A DNA stretch of 7,156 nt, taken from contig CAZWXF010000120.1 in the NCBI GenBank assembly GCA_964638055.1, positions 1 through 7,156 of the forward strand. Direction: 5' to 3'. A model generated the notes under the pieces. It was given only the letters and a program-made list of their open reading frames with translations, did not search any database and had not been told where the DNA came from. This stretch comes from Prado023 sp964638055 (GTDB taxonomy: Bacteria; Actinomycetota; Actinomycetes; S36-B12; CAIYMF01). This document shows, piece after piece, positions 1-7,096 of the stretch (the first letter of the stretch is position 1; each line of letters begins with the position of its first letter). The position numbers and the translations under genes are program-made.

Positions 1-2235
1 CTGTTGACCGCCCAGCAGTTCCAGCGCGCGGCGGCCCTGGTGGCGGCCTGCGAGGTCCGCAGACGCGAGCACCTGGCGGACGGCGATGCGCGGTGGTCCG
101 GGGCGCCGTTCCGGATCGGCCTGTGGGTGGGATCGTCGGTGACTCCGAACCGCGCTGCCGCGGCCGCTGAGGGCGTCGCCCGGGCGAAGCTGGCCGGGCG
201 CGCGGGGATGGGCCGATCCACCCCCCTGCAGCTGACCGTGTGTCCGTGGTGCGGGCGGTCGCTGAGCCTGGTGGCGGACGTGGTGGCCGACACCGACCTG
301 TGGCGGACGCTCGTCTACTGCTCGGACCGGTTCGGTGAGTGCCCGTTCTCTCCTGCCGGAGAGCAGGCAACCATGGGCCTGTCCAGTCCGGGGCAGCGCG
401 AGGGCATCCCGGTCGTGACCGTGGACGACGAGATCTACCGGCTCCTGCCCACACTCGTGATCTCGACGGCGGACAAGTTCGCGCAGCTGCCGTGGCAGGG
501 CCCGCTGCACCTGCTGTTCGGGTCGGTCAGCCGCCGGTGCACCCGGCACGGGTACCGCTCGCCCGACCTGGACACCCCCGGCAGCGGGCGGGAGGAGAAG
601 GACTCGCATCCGGCGCGCGGCGCCCTGCCCCGCGCCCACACCGCCGACGTCGACCCGTTGCGCCCGCCCGACCTGATCATCCAGGACGAGCTGCACCTGA
701 TCTCCGGGCCGCTGGGCAGCCTGACGGGCCTGTACGAGACGGCGATCGACTCGCTGGCGTCGTGGCGGGTCGGCCCGGGGGTTGGTCCAGGCCAGCTGTG
801 CCGGCCGAAGGTGATCGCCTCGACGGCGACGGTCCGCCGAGCCGGCGATCAGGTGCATCGGCTGTTCGCCCGCGCCCTGGCGGTGTTCCCTCCCCCGGTG
901 CTCGACGTGGAGGACAACTACTTCTCGGTGCAGCGACGCACGACACCAGATCCCGACGACCCCACGATCCCGATCGCGCCCGGGCGGCTCTACCTGGGCA
1001 TCTGCGGGTTCGGCCACCGGCTCAAGGCGGTGCAGACCCGCGTCTTCATCACGCTGCTGGCGGCGGGCAAGCGCCTCTTCGACCGATACGGCGAGGACGC
1101 CGATGCCTACCTGACGATGGTCGGGTACTTCAGCGCGCTGCGCGAGCTCGCCGGTGGGCGGCGGCTCATCGACGACGACGTGCGCTCCCGGCTGGCTCGT
1201 GCGCAGGACCGTGGCCTCGGACTACGCCGGCTGCGGATCATCGAGGAGCTCACGAGCCGGAAGTCCAGCGCGGACATCCCCGCGACCCTCGACCAGCTGG
1301 GCATCCGGTTCAGCAGGGCGGGCGAGGACGCCTACGCCTCGGCCCGGCTCCCCGTCAGCGCCCGCTCGGACGCGGGGCTGGCCGACGGGTACCGGCCGAT
1401 CGACGTGCTGCTCGCCACGAACATGATCTCCGTTGGGGTCGACGTGCCACGTCTGGGCCTGATGGCCGTCATCGGCCAGCCGAAGGCCACGAGCGAGTAC
1501 ATCCAGGCGACGTCGCGCGTCGGTCGCGACGCGCAGGGGCCGGGCATCGTCCTGGCGCTCTACAACTGGGCGCGCCCGCGGGACCTGTCGCACTTCGAGT
1601 CGTTCGAGCACTACCACGCCACCTTCTACACGCATGTCGAGGCGCTGTCGGTGACCCCGTTCGCACCGAGGGCGATCGACCGTGGCCTGACCGCACTGCT
1701 GGTCGCCCTCGTGCGCCACGCCGACGTGATCGGGGCGGGGGCGGGGTGGAACCCGGAGCGCGGCGCCCAGCACGTCCCCGCGACGGAGTCCGCGATCGAG
1801 GAGCTGACCCGGCGGATCGTCGAGCGGGCCGAGTACGTCCAGGCCAGCCAGGCCGAGGCCTCCGCCGTCGAGGAGGCGATCGCGGTCCGGCTGACGGGGT
1901 GGTCGACCCGCCAGGGCCTGGCCGTCAGCCAGGGTGCATCGCTGTCGTATCGCGGCCGGGACGCCAGCTCGACGCCGCTGCTGCACACGCCGGTCCCCGG
2001 ATCGTGGGACGAGTGGACCGCCCCGAACTCGCTGCGGGAGACCGAGGCGAACGTCAACCTGCTCATCGACACGTACGACGGGTCGATCGGCGGCGCGCCG
2101 GCCTTCCGGCTCCCCGAACCGGGCCGGGAGTCGGCGGGCGGGTCGCCCCCGGCCACGTCTGAGGAGCTCGACCTCGACGCATCGGGCGAGCCGGCCGACC
2201 TGACCGCCCAGCCGCCCGCAGGGGGTGCGCCGTGA
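1..2235 (+). CDS. drmA: DrmA, DISARM helicase subunit, 3' portion (5' end outside the window)
   Basis: This is the C-terminal part of a superfamily 2 helicase of the DISARM DrmA family. Residues here are counted from the TTG at position 4. Seen: motif II DELH at 228-231 inside an IIQDELHLISGPLG context, motif III STAT at 273-276, a GVD motif V-like segment at 478-480, and motif VI QATSRVGR at 501-508. Cysteines 80, 83, 106 and 113 (CPxC plus two) may bind zinc. No Walker A (GKT) is present, although an SF2 helicase needs one before motif II. The frame is open to position 1 and the family is usually well over 1000 residues, so the TTG at 4 is probably internal and the gene starts upstream. The last 40 or so residues are Pro/Gly/acidic-rich and look disordered. 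In the family, DrmA pairs with DrmB, binds DNA and takes part in restricting unmodified phage DNA. The stop overlaps the drmB start by four bases. A split gene with a separate N-terminal half cannot be excluded. Confidence 0.9.
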   Translation: MLTAQQFQRAAALVAACEVRRREHLADGDARWSGAPFRIGLWVGSSVTPNRAAAAAEGVARAKLAGRAGMGRSTPLQLTVCPWCGRSLSLVADVVADTDLWRTLVYCSDRFGECPFSPAGEQATMGLSSPGQREGIPVVTVDDEIYRLLPTLVISTADKFAQLPWQGPLHLLFGSVSRRCTRHGYRSPDLDTPGSGREEKDSHPARGALPRAHTADVDPLRPPDLIIQDELHLISGPLGSLTGLYETAIDSLASWRVGPGVGPGQLCRPKVIASTATVRRAGDQVHRLFARALAVFPPPVLDVEDNYFSVQRRTTPDPDDPTIPIAPGRLYLGICGFGHRLKAVQTRVFITLLAAGKRLFDRYGEDADAYLTMVGYFSALRELAGGRRLIDDDVRSRLARAQDRGLGLRRLRIIEELTSRKSSADIPATLDQLGIRFSRAGEDAYASARLPVSARSDAGLADGYRPIDVLLATNMISVGVDVPRLGLMAVIGQPKATSEYIQATSRVGRDAQGPGIVLALYNWARPRDLSHFESFEHYHATFYTHVEALSVTPFAPRAIDRGLTALLVALVRHADVIGAGAGWNPERGAQHVPATESAIEELTRRIVERAEYVQASQAEASAVEEAIAVRLTGWSTRQGLAVSQGASLSYRGRDASSTPLLHTPVPGSWDEWTAPNSLRETEANVNLLIDTYDGSIGGAPAFRLPEPGRESAGGSPPATSEELDLDASGEPADLTAQPPAGGAP
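2220..2225 (+). promoter_or_regulatory. Shine-Dalgarno of drmB
   Basis: The run AGGGGG lies at the end of drmA, six bases before GTG 2232. It supports that GTG as the start, which sits in a GTGA overlap with the drmA stop. Confidence 0.6.
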
Positions 2236-4100
2236 CGGGGCGACAGCCGGCCAGCCGACGCGTGGGCGGAGTCCGGCCGTCGCAGCTCATGTACACCTAC
2301 GGCGTCGGTGCCCTGGTCGACCTCCCGAACATGGCCGTGATCGTCGGCGGCCTCGACGAGTGGGATCTCGACCGGGCCAGCGAGCTGGCCGAGGATCGGC
2401 TGCTGGCCGCCGTCCGGGTCGGCCTCTCGCCCACCGTGGACCGGCTGATGTCGCCGCCGTGGCTGGAGGAGACTGCGAGCATCTGGGACGAGTGGACCGG
2501 TGTGGGCATCCCGGTCCTGCCGTTCCCCCGCTGGATGCGCTGCCCGCGCTGCGGACTGCTGAGCTCCAGCATCGGTGACAGCGGCCATGACCTGTTCCGG
2601 CTTCAGGTCGACGCGGCGCGCCCGGATCGGGCGCGGTTCGTGCACAGCAACTGCAACCGGGCCCAGGCTCCTGCCGTCATGCCCGCCCGGTTCGTGGTCG
2701 CCTGCACCCGCGGCCACATCGACGAGTTCCCGTGGATCGAGTTCGCCCACCGCAAGGTCAGCATCTGCGACAGCCCGAGCCTGGAGGTCCAGGACCGCGG
2801 GCGCGGCACTCGATCCACCGAGGTACGCGTGGCCTGCCGGACGTGTCGTGCCGAGTCGTGGATCACGACCGCGTTCGGATCGCCGGAGGCCACGATGCCG
2901 ACATGCCGCGGACGTGAGGCCCACCTGCGTCGGTTCGATCCCCGCGGCTGCTCCGAGCAGGTCCGCCCGCTCATGCTCGGAGCGTCGAACGCCTGGTTCC
3001 CGCTGACCCTGTCCGCGCTGTCGATCCCCCGGTCGTCCGATCCGCTCACCGAGCTCGTCAGATCCCTGGCGCCGAAGCTGGCCAACATCACCGAGCTGGC
3101 GCACGTCGCCCTGGCGGTGCAGCTCACCCCGGACCTCAGCGTGCTGGAGGGACACCCCGCGCAGGAGGTCTGGGCGCGCATCGAGGCCCTGCGCGGCCTG
3201 GCACCCACGGTCGACGAGGGCACCGACCTGCTGCGCCCGGAGTGGCAGGTGCTGACCCAGCCCGCGGCCGCCCCAGCGGGCAAGGACTTCGCGATCACGG
3301 CCGATCAGGTGCCCCCCGGCTTCGCCGAGCACCTGCGCCAGGTCGTCCGAGCCGATCGGCTGCGTGAGGTCGTCGCACTGATCGGGTTCACCCGCATCGA
3401 CAGCCCCGACTCGGGCGTCGAGGAGGACGTCGAGGTCGCCGAGCGGGCCCGGCTCTCGCGAGTCGACCCGACGTGGGTCCCTGCGGCCGAGGTCCGCGGC
3501 GAGGGGATCTTCCTGTCCCTGCCCGAGGAGCGCCTGTCCAGATGGGAGGACGCCGCCGGGTCGGCCGAGCGACCCGAGCAGCTCCGGCTCGCGCATGCCC
3601 GCTGGCGGGCGCGGCGCGGACTGGCCGACGAGGGCTGGCGCGGCCACCGCTACACGCTGCTGCACTCGCTGGCCCATCTGCTCATCAACGAGCTGGCCAT
3701 GGAGTGCGGGTACTCGGCAGCCTCGATCCGGGAGCGGATCTACTGCTCCGAGGGCGGCGCCGAGGAGGCCATGGCCGGCATCCTGCTCTACACGGCCGCG
3801 CCGGACTCCGAGGGCACGCTCGGCGGGCTGGTCAGCCTGGCGGACCCCGAGACGTTCGGGCGGCTGCTCGGACAGTCGCTGGACCGGGCCCAGCTCTGCG
3901 CGTCGGATCCGCTGTGCGCCGAGCACATCCCCGGCGGCACCGAGGATTCCCTGCATCTGGCCGCGTGCCACGCGTGCCTCTTCATCCCAGAGACCAGCTG
4001 CGAGCGCGGCAACCGCTACCTGGACCGGGCGGTGGTCGTCCCGACGCTGGCCGAGGCCGACGGCGCCTACTTCCGGGCCTACTTCCAGGACCCTTCGTGA
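2232..4100 (+). CDS. drmB: DrmB, DISARM DUF1998 / MrfA-type zinc-binding protein
   Basis: A 622-residue protein. The N-terminus, with RPSQLMYTYGVGALVDLPN at about residues 16-34, is typical of DrmB. Cysteines fall in three groups. The first is C104/C107 with C141 and C158, the last followed by a GHIDEFPW motif (161-168). The second is C202/C205 with C225 and C240. The third lies in the C-terminal DUF1998 domain (about 474-600), which opens with YTLLHSLAHLLINELAMECG and ends with C562, C579, C582 and C590 (patterns DPLC, CHAC, TSCERGNR), the expected zinc ligands of an MrfA-type zinc-binding domain. No helicase motifs are present. In single-chain relatives such as MrfA/YprA, helicase and DUF1998 parts are fused; in DISARM they are separate DrmA and DrmB chains that assemble into a DNA-binding complex. 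The GTG start overlaps the drmA TGA (GTGA) and a Shine-Dalgarno lies six bases before it, so translation is probably coupled. The gene is full length, with no sign of frameshift. Confidence 0.93.
   Translation: MTGRQPASRRVGGVRPSQLMYTYGVGALVDLPNMAVIVGGLDEWDLDRASELAEDRLLAAVRVGLSPTVDRLMSPPWLEETASIWDEWTGVGIPVLPFPRWMRCPRCGLLSSSIGDSGHDLFRLQVDAARPDRARFVHSNCNRAQAPAVMPARFVVACTRGHIDEFPWIEFAHRKVSICDSPSLEVQDRGRGTRSTEVRVACRTCRAESWITTAFGSPEATMPTCRGREAHLRRFDPRGCSEQVRPLMLGASNAWFPLTLSALSIPRSSDPLTELVRSLAPKLANITELAHVALAVQLTPDLSVLEGHPAQEVWARIEALRGLAPTVDEGTDLLRPEWQVLTQPAAAPAGKDFAITADQVPPGFAEHLRQVVRADRLREVVALIGFTRIDSPDSGVEEDVEVAERARLSRVDPTWVPAAEVRGEGIFLSLPEERLSRWEDAAGSAERPEQLRLAHARWRARRGLADEGWRGHRYTLLHSLAHLLINELAMECGYSAASIRERIYCSEGGAEEAMAGILLYTAAPDSEGTLGGLVSLADPETFGRLLGQSLDRAQLCASDPLCAEHIPGGTEDSLHLAACHACLFIPETSCERGNRYLDRAVVVPTLAEADGAYFRAYFQDPS
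4087..4090 (+). promoter_or_regulatory. Shine-Dalgarno of drmC
   Basis: AGGA inside the last codons of drmB, six bases before GTG 4097. It favours that start over in-frame GTG codons further upstream, which would run deep into drmB. Confidence 0.55.
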
Positions 4101-4879
4101 GCTCAGCAGACGATCAGGTGTCGACGTTGGTCGACGCCGTGACAGCCGCCGGGTCGTCGCTCCCCCCGGTCCACGCCGACAAGCTCGCCGCACACCTGTC
4201 CACGCTCGACGGCCCGACCGGGATGGGGCTCCAGCAGGCTCGGGCGCTGATCCCAGCGCCCACCTTCGGCGAGGCGTGCTCGCGTATCTGGGTGGCCTGG
4301 CGGGAAGCTCCGGCTCTGCCCGGAATCGCCCTGGCCACGGGAGTCATCGCGGCCTCCCGCGCTGCGACCCGTGTCCGTGAGGAGCACACGGACTCGCTGG
4401 TCGTCACGGGACCGACCGCCTGGCAGGTCCCGACGAGCTCGACGTCCCAGGCCCTTCGATCGGTGATCGACGGGGCCACCGCCTCACTGCTGCTGGTCTC
4501 CTACGCCAGCTACCGGATCCCCTGGCTCATCGAAGCCCTCGACGCAGCCCGCATCCGAGGGGTGCACATCCGGATGCTGCTCGAATGCTCGGACCGGATC
4601 GACGCCACCTGGGCCTTCGACGAGCTGGCCGGGAAGGTCACGATCCTGAGCTGGCCCGTGGAGACACGCCCGCAGGTCACAGCCCGGCGGGCGGCCATGC
4701 ATGCCAAGGTCGCCGTCGCCGACCGGTCGGTCGCGTTCGTCACCAGCGCCAACCTCACGGGCAACGCCATGGACAGCAACCTGGAAGTCGGCATCCTCGT
4801 GCGTGGCGGGCCGCTCCCGGCCAAGCTGCACGCCCACTTCGCTGCGCTGGAAGCGGCGGGGACATTGACGCCCGTCTGA
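4097..4879 (+). CDS. drmC: DrmC, DISARM phospholipase D family protein
   Basis: A 260-residue protein with one phospholipase D catalytic motif. HxKx4D is met by H202, K204 and D209, followed by VTSANLTGNAMDSNLEVG, the usual downstream Ser/Asn segment (S217, N219). The PLD-like fold appears to run from about residue 110 (QALRSVIDGATASLLLVSY) to the end; the first 100 residues are a helical N-terminal part without a recognised motif. With only one HKD motif, an active site would need a dimer, as in single-motif PLD nucleases. The frame is open upstream to 3473, but the GTG at 4097 is chosen because it overlaps the drmB stop (GTGA), has AGGA six bases before it, and gives the usual family length. 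In the family DrmC is part of the DISARM core, though as I recall it was dispensable in the original tests; its substrate is not established. No signal peptide or membrane segment is visible, so it should act in the cytoplasm. Confidence 0.9.
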   Translation: MSSADDQVSTLVDAVTAAGSSLPPVHADKLAAHLSTLDGPTGMGLQQARALIPAPTFGEACSRIWVAWREAPALPGIALATGVIAASRAATRVREEHTDSLVVTGPTAWQVPTSSTSQALRSVIDGATASLLLVSYASYRIPWLIEALDAARIRGVHIRMLLECSDRIDATWAFDELAGKVTILSWPVETRPQVTARRAAMHAKVAVADRSVAFVTSANLTGNAMDSNLEVGILVRGGPLPAKLHAHFAALEAAGTLTPV

Positions 4880-4968
4880 CCGTGCAGCCACGACCGCCAC
4901 AGGCCGCCGGGTCGACGCAGCTCGGGCGTGCCAGCTCAACACCAGCCGGAAGCCGATCGGAACGGAAC

Positions 4969-4974
4969 AGGGAG
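4969..4974 (+). promoter_or_regulatory. Shine-Dalgarno of the VOC gene
   Basis: AGGGAG four bases before ATG 4979. It decides the start against the earlier in-frame ATG at 4928, which lacks a comparable site. The rest of the 99-base gap after drmC (4880-4978) shows no convincing promoter or terminator. Confidence 0.65.
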
Positions 4975-4978
4975 ATCC

Positions 4979-5719
4979 ATGGCAAACGAGATCACCGTGC
5001 CCCTGCTGCCCTGCCCTGATATCGACGAGATCGTCGAGTTCTACACCATGCTCGGGTTCACCCGGACGTACTACCAGACCCGACCGAATCCCTACGTCTC
5101 ACTGCAGCGCGAGGATCTTCGCCTGGGCTTCTTCGGCATGCCGGACTTCGATCCTGCGGACTCCTACGGCTCGTGCCTCGTCGTCGTTCCCGACACCCAA
5201 GCCCTCTTCGACGCCTTCGCCGCCGGCATGCGCGCAGCGCGCGGCAAGCTTCTCGTCTCCGGCATCCCTCGGATGACCCGACCCCGCAAGCGGAAGAACG
5301 CCGGCGGCAGCTACGGGTTCGCCGTGATCGACCCCGGCGGGAACTGGATCCGCTTCACAGAGGCCCAGGCGACCCCCGCTGGCTCGCCGACTCTGAGCAG
5401 GCTCGCCACATCGCTGCAGAGCGCCGTGGTCATGGGGGACTCGCACGGGTTGCACGAGCGCGCCGCCCAGATCCTGGATGGTGCCTTGGAGCGACACGCC
5501 GACACCGCGTCGGCGACGGACCTGCTCGAGGCCTGGGCCTACCGAGCCGAACTCGCACTGCGATCTGGCGACACCGCCAGTGCCTTGGACGCCCTCGCCC
5601 GAGCCGGGAACATCCAGCTGACTCCCGCCGAACAGTCGCAGCTCTCCGACACGCTGACCAACCTTCGGGACTTGGGCGACAACCTCCGGACGGATCCTGC
5701 CGACAGGCGGGGATCCTGA
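4979..5719 (+). CDS. VOC family (glyoxalase/bleomycin-resistance-like) protein with helical C-terminal extension
   Basis: A 246-residue cytoplasmic protein. Residues 1-128 look like a vicinal oxygen chelate domain: a first strand ITVPLLPC, a helix with IDEIVEFYTMLGF, and the closing VIDPGGNWIRF signature at 116-126. Residues 135-240 form an Ala/Leu-rich helical extension with a TPR-like stretch (ELALRSGDTASALDALARA); its role is unknown. Similar two-part VOC proteins are, from memory, common in actinomycete chromosomes, usually labelled bleomycin-resistance-like with no demonstrated substrate. I cannot assign metal ligands or a reaction, and calling it a drug-resistance gene would go beyond the evidence. 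It follows drmC on the same strand after 99 bases, so read-through from the DISARM operon is possible, but its own ribosome binding site and the gap suggest a separate unit. It converges with the ATPase gene downstream. Confidence 0.85.
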   Translation: MANEITVPLLPCPDIDEIVEFYTMLGFTRTYYQTRPNPYVSLQREDLRLGFFGMPDFDPADSYGSCLVVVPDTQALFDAFAAGMRAARGKLLVSGIPRMTRPRKRKNAGGSYGFAVIDPGGNWIRFTEAQATPAGSPTLSRLATSLQSAVVMGDSHGLHERAAQILDGALERHADTASATDLLEAWAYRAELALRSGDTASALDALARAGNIQLTPAEQSQLSDTLTNLRDLGDNLRTDPADRRGS

Positions 5720-5725
5720 CCGCGC

Positions 5726-5757
5726 CTCGGTCGCTTGCTGCCGCGATCGAAACCGAG
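5726..5757. terminator. Weak inverted repeat just after the VOC stop
   Basis: Arms CTCGGT (5726-5731) and ACCGAG (5752-5757) flank a 20-base loop, six bases past the VOC stop. The long loop and lack of a T-run make it a weak terminator candidate. Confidence 0.25.
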
Positions 5758-5766
5758 CGGGCCTTG

Positions 5767-5795
5767 TGGGGCGCTCGCCATGCCACGACGCCCCA
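5767..5795. terminator. Candidate bidirectional terminator hairpin between convergent genes
   Basis: Perfect seven-base arms TGGGGCG (5767-5773) and CGCCCCA (5789-5795) with a 15-base loop, in the 190-base gap where the VOC and ATPase genes converge. No T-tract follows on either strand; hairpin-only terminators are plausible in high-GC actinobacteria, so this is inference from position and symmetry. The rest of the gap (5796-5909) shows nothing I can name. Confidence 0.35.
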
Positions 5796-5909
5796 GCAGA
5801 TGTCCCCGGCCGCGGTGAGCATCGTTGTGCCCGCGCAGGTGGCGGTGCGGCTGGAAGGAGCTGGTGAGGACCTGGTCGCGCAGGCGAGAGGGATCGGGAC
5901 CGCATCCGG

Positions 5910-7082
5910 CTACTCGTCGACCTGCCGGCGCACGAACTGGGCCATCGCCGGGACCGTGTACGCCACGATCCCGTGATCCGGGGAGTAGATCAAGCCCTTG
6001 CTGATGAGGTTCGCCCTCGTCGGCCCCAAGGAGGTGATCTTCTTGCCGAGCCTCGCCGCGACCTCCCCGGAGCCACTGCCCGCATCGCCGTCGACCGCCA
6101 TCGCGCGCAGATAGGCCTTCTCGGCTGTGGTGGCCCGGTCCCAGCGGACCCGGAAGAAGCCCGCATCGAGCGCATGCTGCCCCCGCGCGACTCCTACCCT
6201 CGCGTCTGAGGCTGTGATCGCCGGTCCATCCGCGGCGTTCCAGGTGTCCTGGCCGAACTGCTGCAGGAAGTAGGGGTACCCCTGGGACGCTTCGACGGCC
6301 AGCTCCAGCGCGGCCTCCTCCCATAGGACGCCCAGGGGTCCGGCGGGCCCGACCAGGGCCGCCATCGCCGCGGGATGGTCGAGCTCCTCGACCCGATGGA
6401 ACTGGTAGAGCCGCTCGGAGTAGGACTTCGCCTCAGCCAGCCTGCGCGGAAGGCTCGGCAGCCCGGCCAGTGCGACGACTAGCCGATCACCGCGCTGGTT
6501 GGCGGCGTGGACGATCTCGCAGATGGCGACGAGCTCGTCGGCCGGAAGATCCTGTGCCTCGTCGACCAGGACGGCCACTCCCACCTTCTGGTCCTCGGCG
6601 GCGCCGGCCAGATCCCGGAGCAGCTTGCCCAGGTCCGACTCGAACGCCCCGGTGTCGGCACCACCCCCGGGCGCATCCTGGAGGTCGAGCCCGAAGCTCC
6701 AGGTGCCCGACGAGTCGTACGAGGCTTTGAAGCTCAACGCCGTGCGCAGCGCCTTGAGCACGCGTACGCCCACGCCGGGGCGGGCCAGGTCCACCAGGTT
6801 GTCGTGGAACGCCTCGCCGATCATCGCGCGGATGGTCCGCCCGGACTTGGCCTCGACCTGGGCGACCAGCCACGACCGCTCGCGGGCCTGATGAGCGAAC
6901 CTCGCCAGCAGGACGGTCTTGCCGACGCCCCGGAGTCCGTAGAGGACGAGGGACTGGGCATCCCGACCCGCCTCGATGCGCCGCATGGCGACGTCCCAGG
7001 CGGCGAGGTGCTCGCGACGGCCGACGAGGGCAGCCGGCGGGCGGCCGGCTCCGGGCGAGTAGGGGTTTCCGACAGGGTCCAC
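5910..7082 (-). CDS. P-loop ATPase of Orc/archaeal-ATPase-like type with C-terminal winged helix
   Basis: A 390-residue cytoplasmic AAA-type ATPase. Seen: Walker A GLRGVGKT (49-56); Walker B VAVLVDEAQDL with D174 and E175; a sensor-like VVALAGLPSLP segment (202-212); and SYSERLYQF (220-228), which resembles the SERLF-type conserved arginine region of related ATPases. The last 78 residues (313-390) look like a winged helix, with a recognition helix near LGPTRANLISKGLIY and a wing before YTVPAMAQFVRR. This layout suggests ATP-dependent nucleic acid binding, but its target is unknown. From memory, close relatives starting MDPVxNPYxPGAG are widespread in actinobacteria as uncharacterised ATPases. 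ATG 7082 is chosen for that N-terminus, although the frame stays open to the right edge and no clear Shine-Dalgarno precedes it, so a short leader or leaderless start is possible. It faces away from the AT-rich repeat region and converges with the VOC gene. Whether it has any link to the DISARM genes cannot be told. Confidence 0.82.
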   Translation of the reverse strand: MDPVGNPYSPGAGRPPAALVGRREHLAAWDVAMRRIEAGRDAQSLVLYGLRGVGKTVLLARFAHQARERSWLVAQVEAKSGRTIRAMIGEAFHDNLVDLARPGVGVRVLKALRTALSFKASYDSSGTWSFGLDLQDAPGGGADTGAFESDLGKLLRDLAGAAEDQKVGVAVLVDEAQDLPADELVAICEIVHAANQRGDRLVVALAGLPSLPRRLAEAKSYSERLYQFHRVEELDHPAAMAALVGPAGPLGVLWEEAALELAVEASQGYPYFLQQFGQDTWNAADGPAITASDARVGVARGQHALDAGFFRVRWDRATTAEKAYLRAMAVDGDAGSGSGEVAARLGKKITSLGPTRANLISKGLIYSPDHGIVAYTVPAMAQFVRRQVDE

Positions 7083-7096
7083 ATGGACGAGTGTAG

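Noticed and set aside
339..2162. 607-codon plus-strand frame overlapping drmA
   Set aside because: Low-complexity Arg/Pro/Ala translation, a frame shadow of drmA.
3473..4096. Upstream extension of the drmC frame into drmB
   Set aside because: It would overlap drmB by about 600 bases and encode Arg/Gly/Ala-rich sequence; GTG 4097 has a ribosome site and the usual stop overlap.
1626..4193. 855-codon open frame on the minus strand, antisense to drmA and drmB
   Set aside because: Arg/Pro/Gly/Ala-rich translation with no domain. Long antisense open frames are expected opposite GC-rich genes, and the plus strand carries clear conserved motifs.
4865..4893. TTGACG at the end of drmC as a -35 element for the VOC gene
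   Set aside because: No -10-like hexamer at 16-19 bases downstream (the sequence there is CCACGAC).
4928..4978. Earlier ATG for the VOC gene
   Set aside because: The extra 17 residues do not resemble VOC N-termini, and the AGGGAG site is placed for ATG 4979.
5099..5905. Minus-strand 268-codon frame opposite the VOC gene
   Set aside because: No recognisable domain; the plus strand has the VOC signature and a ribosome site.
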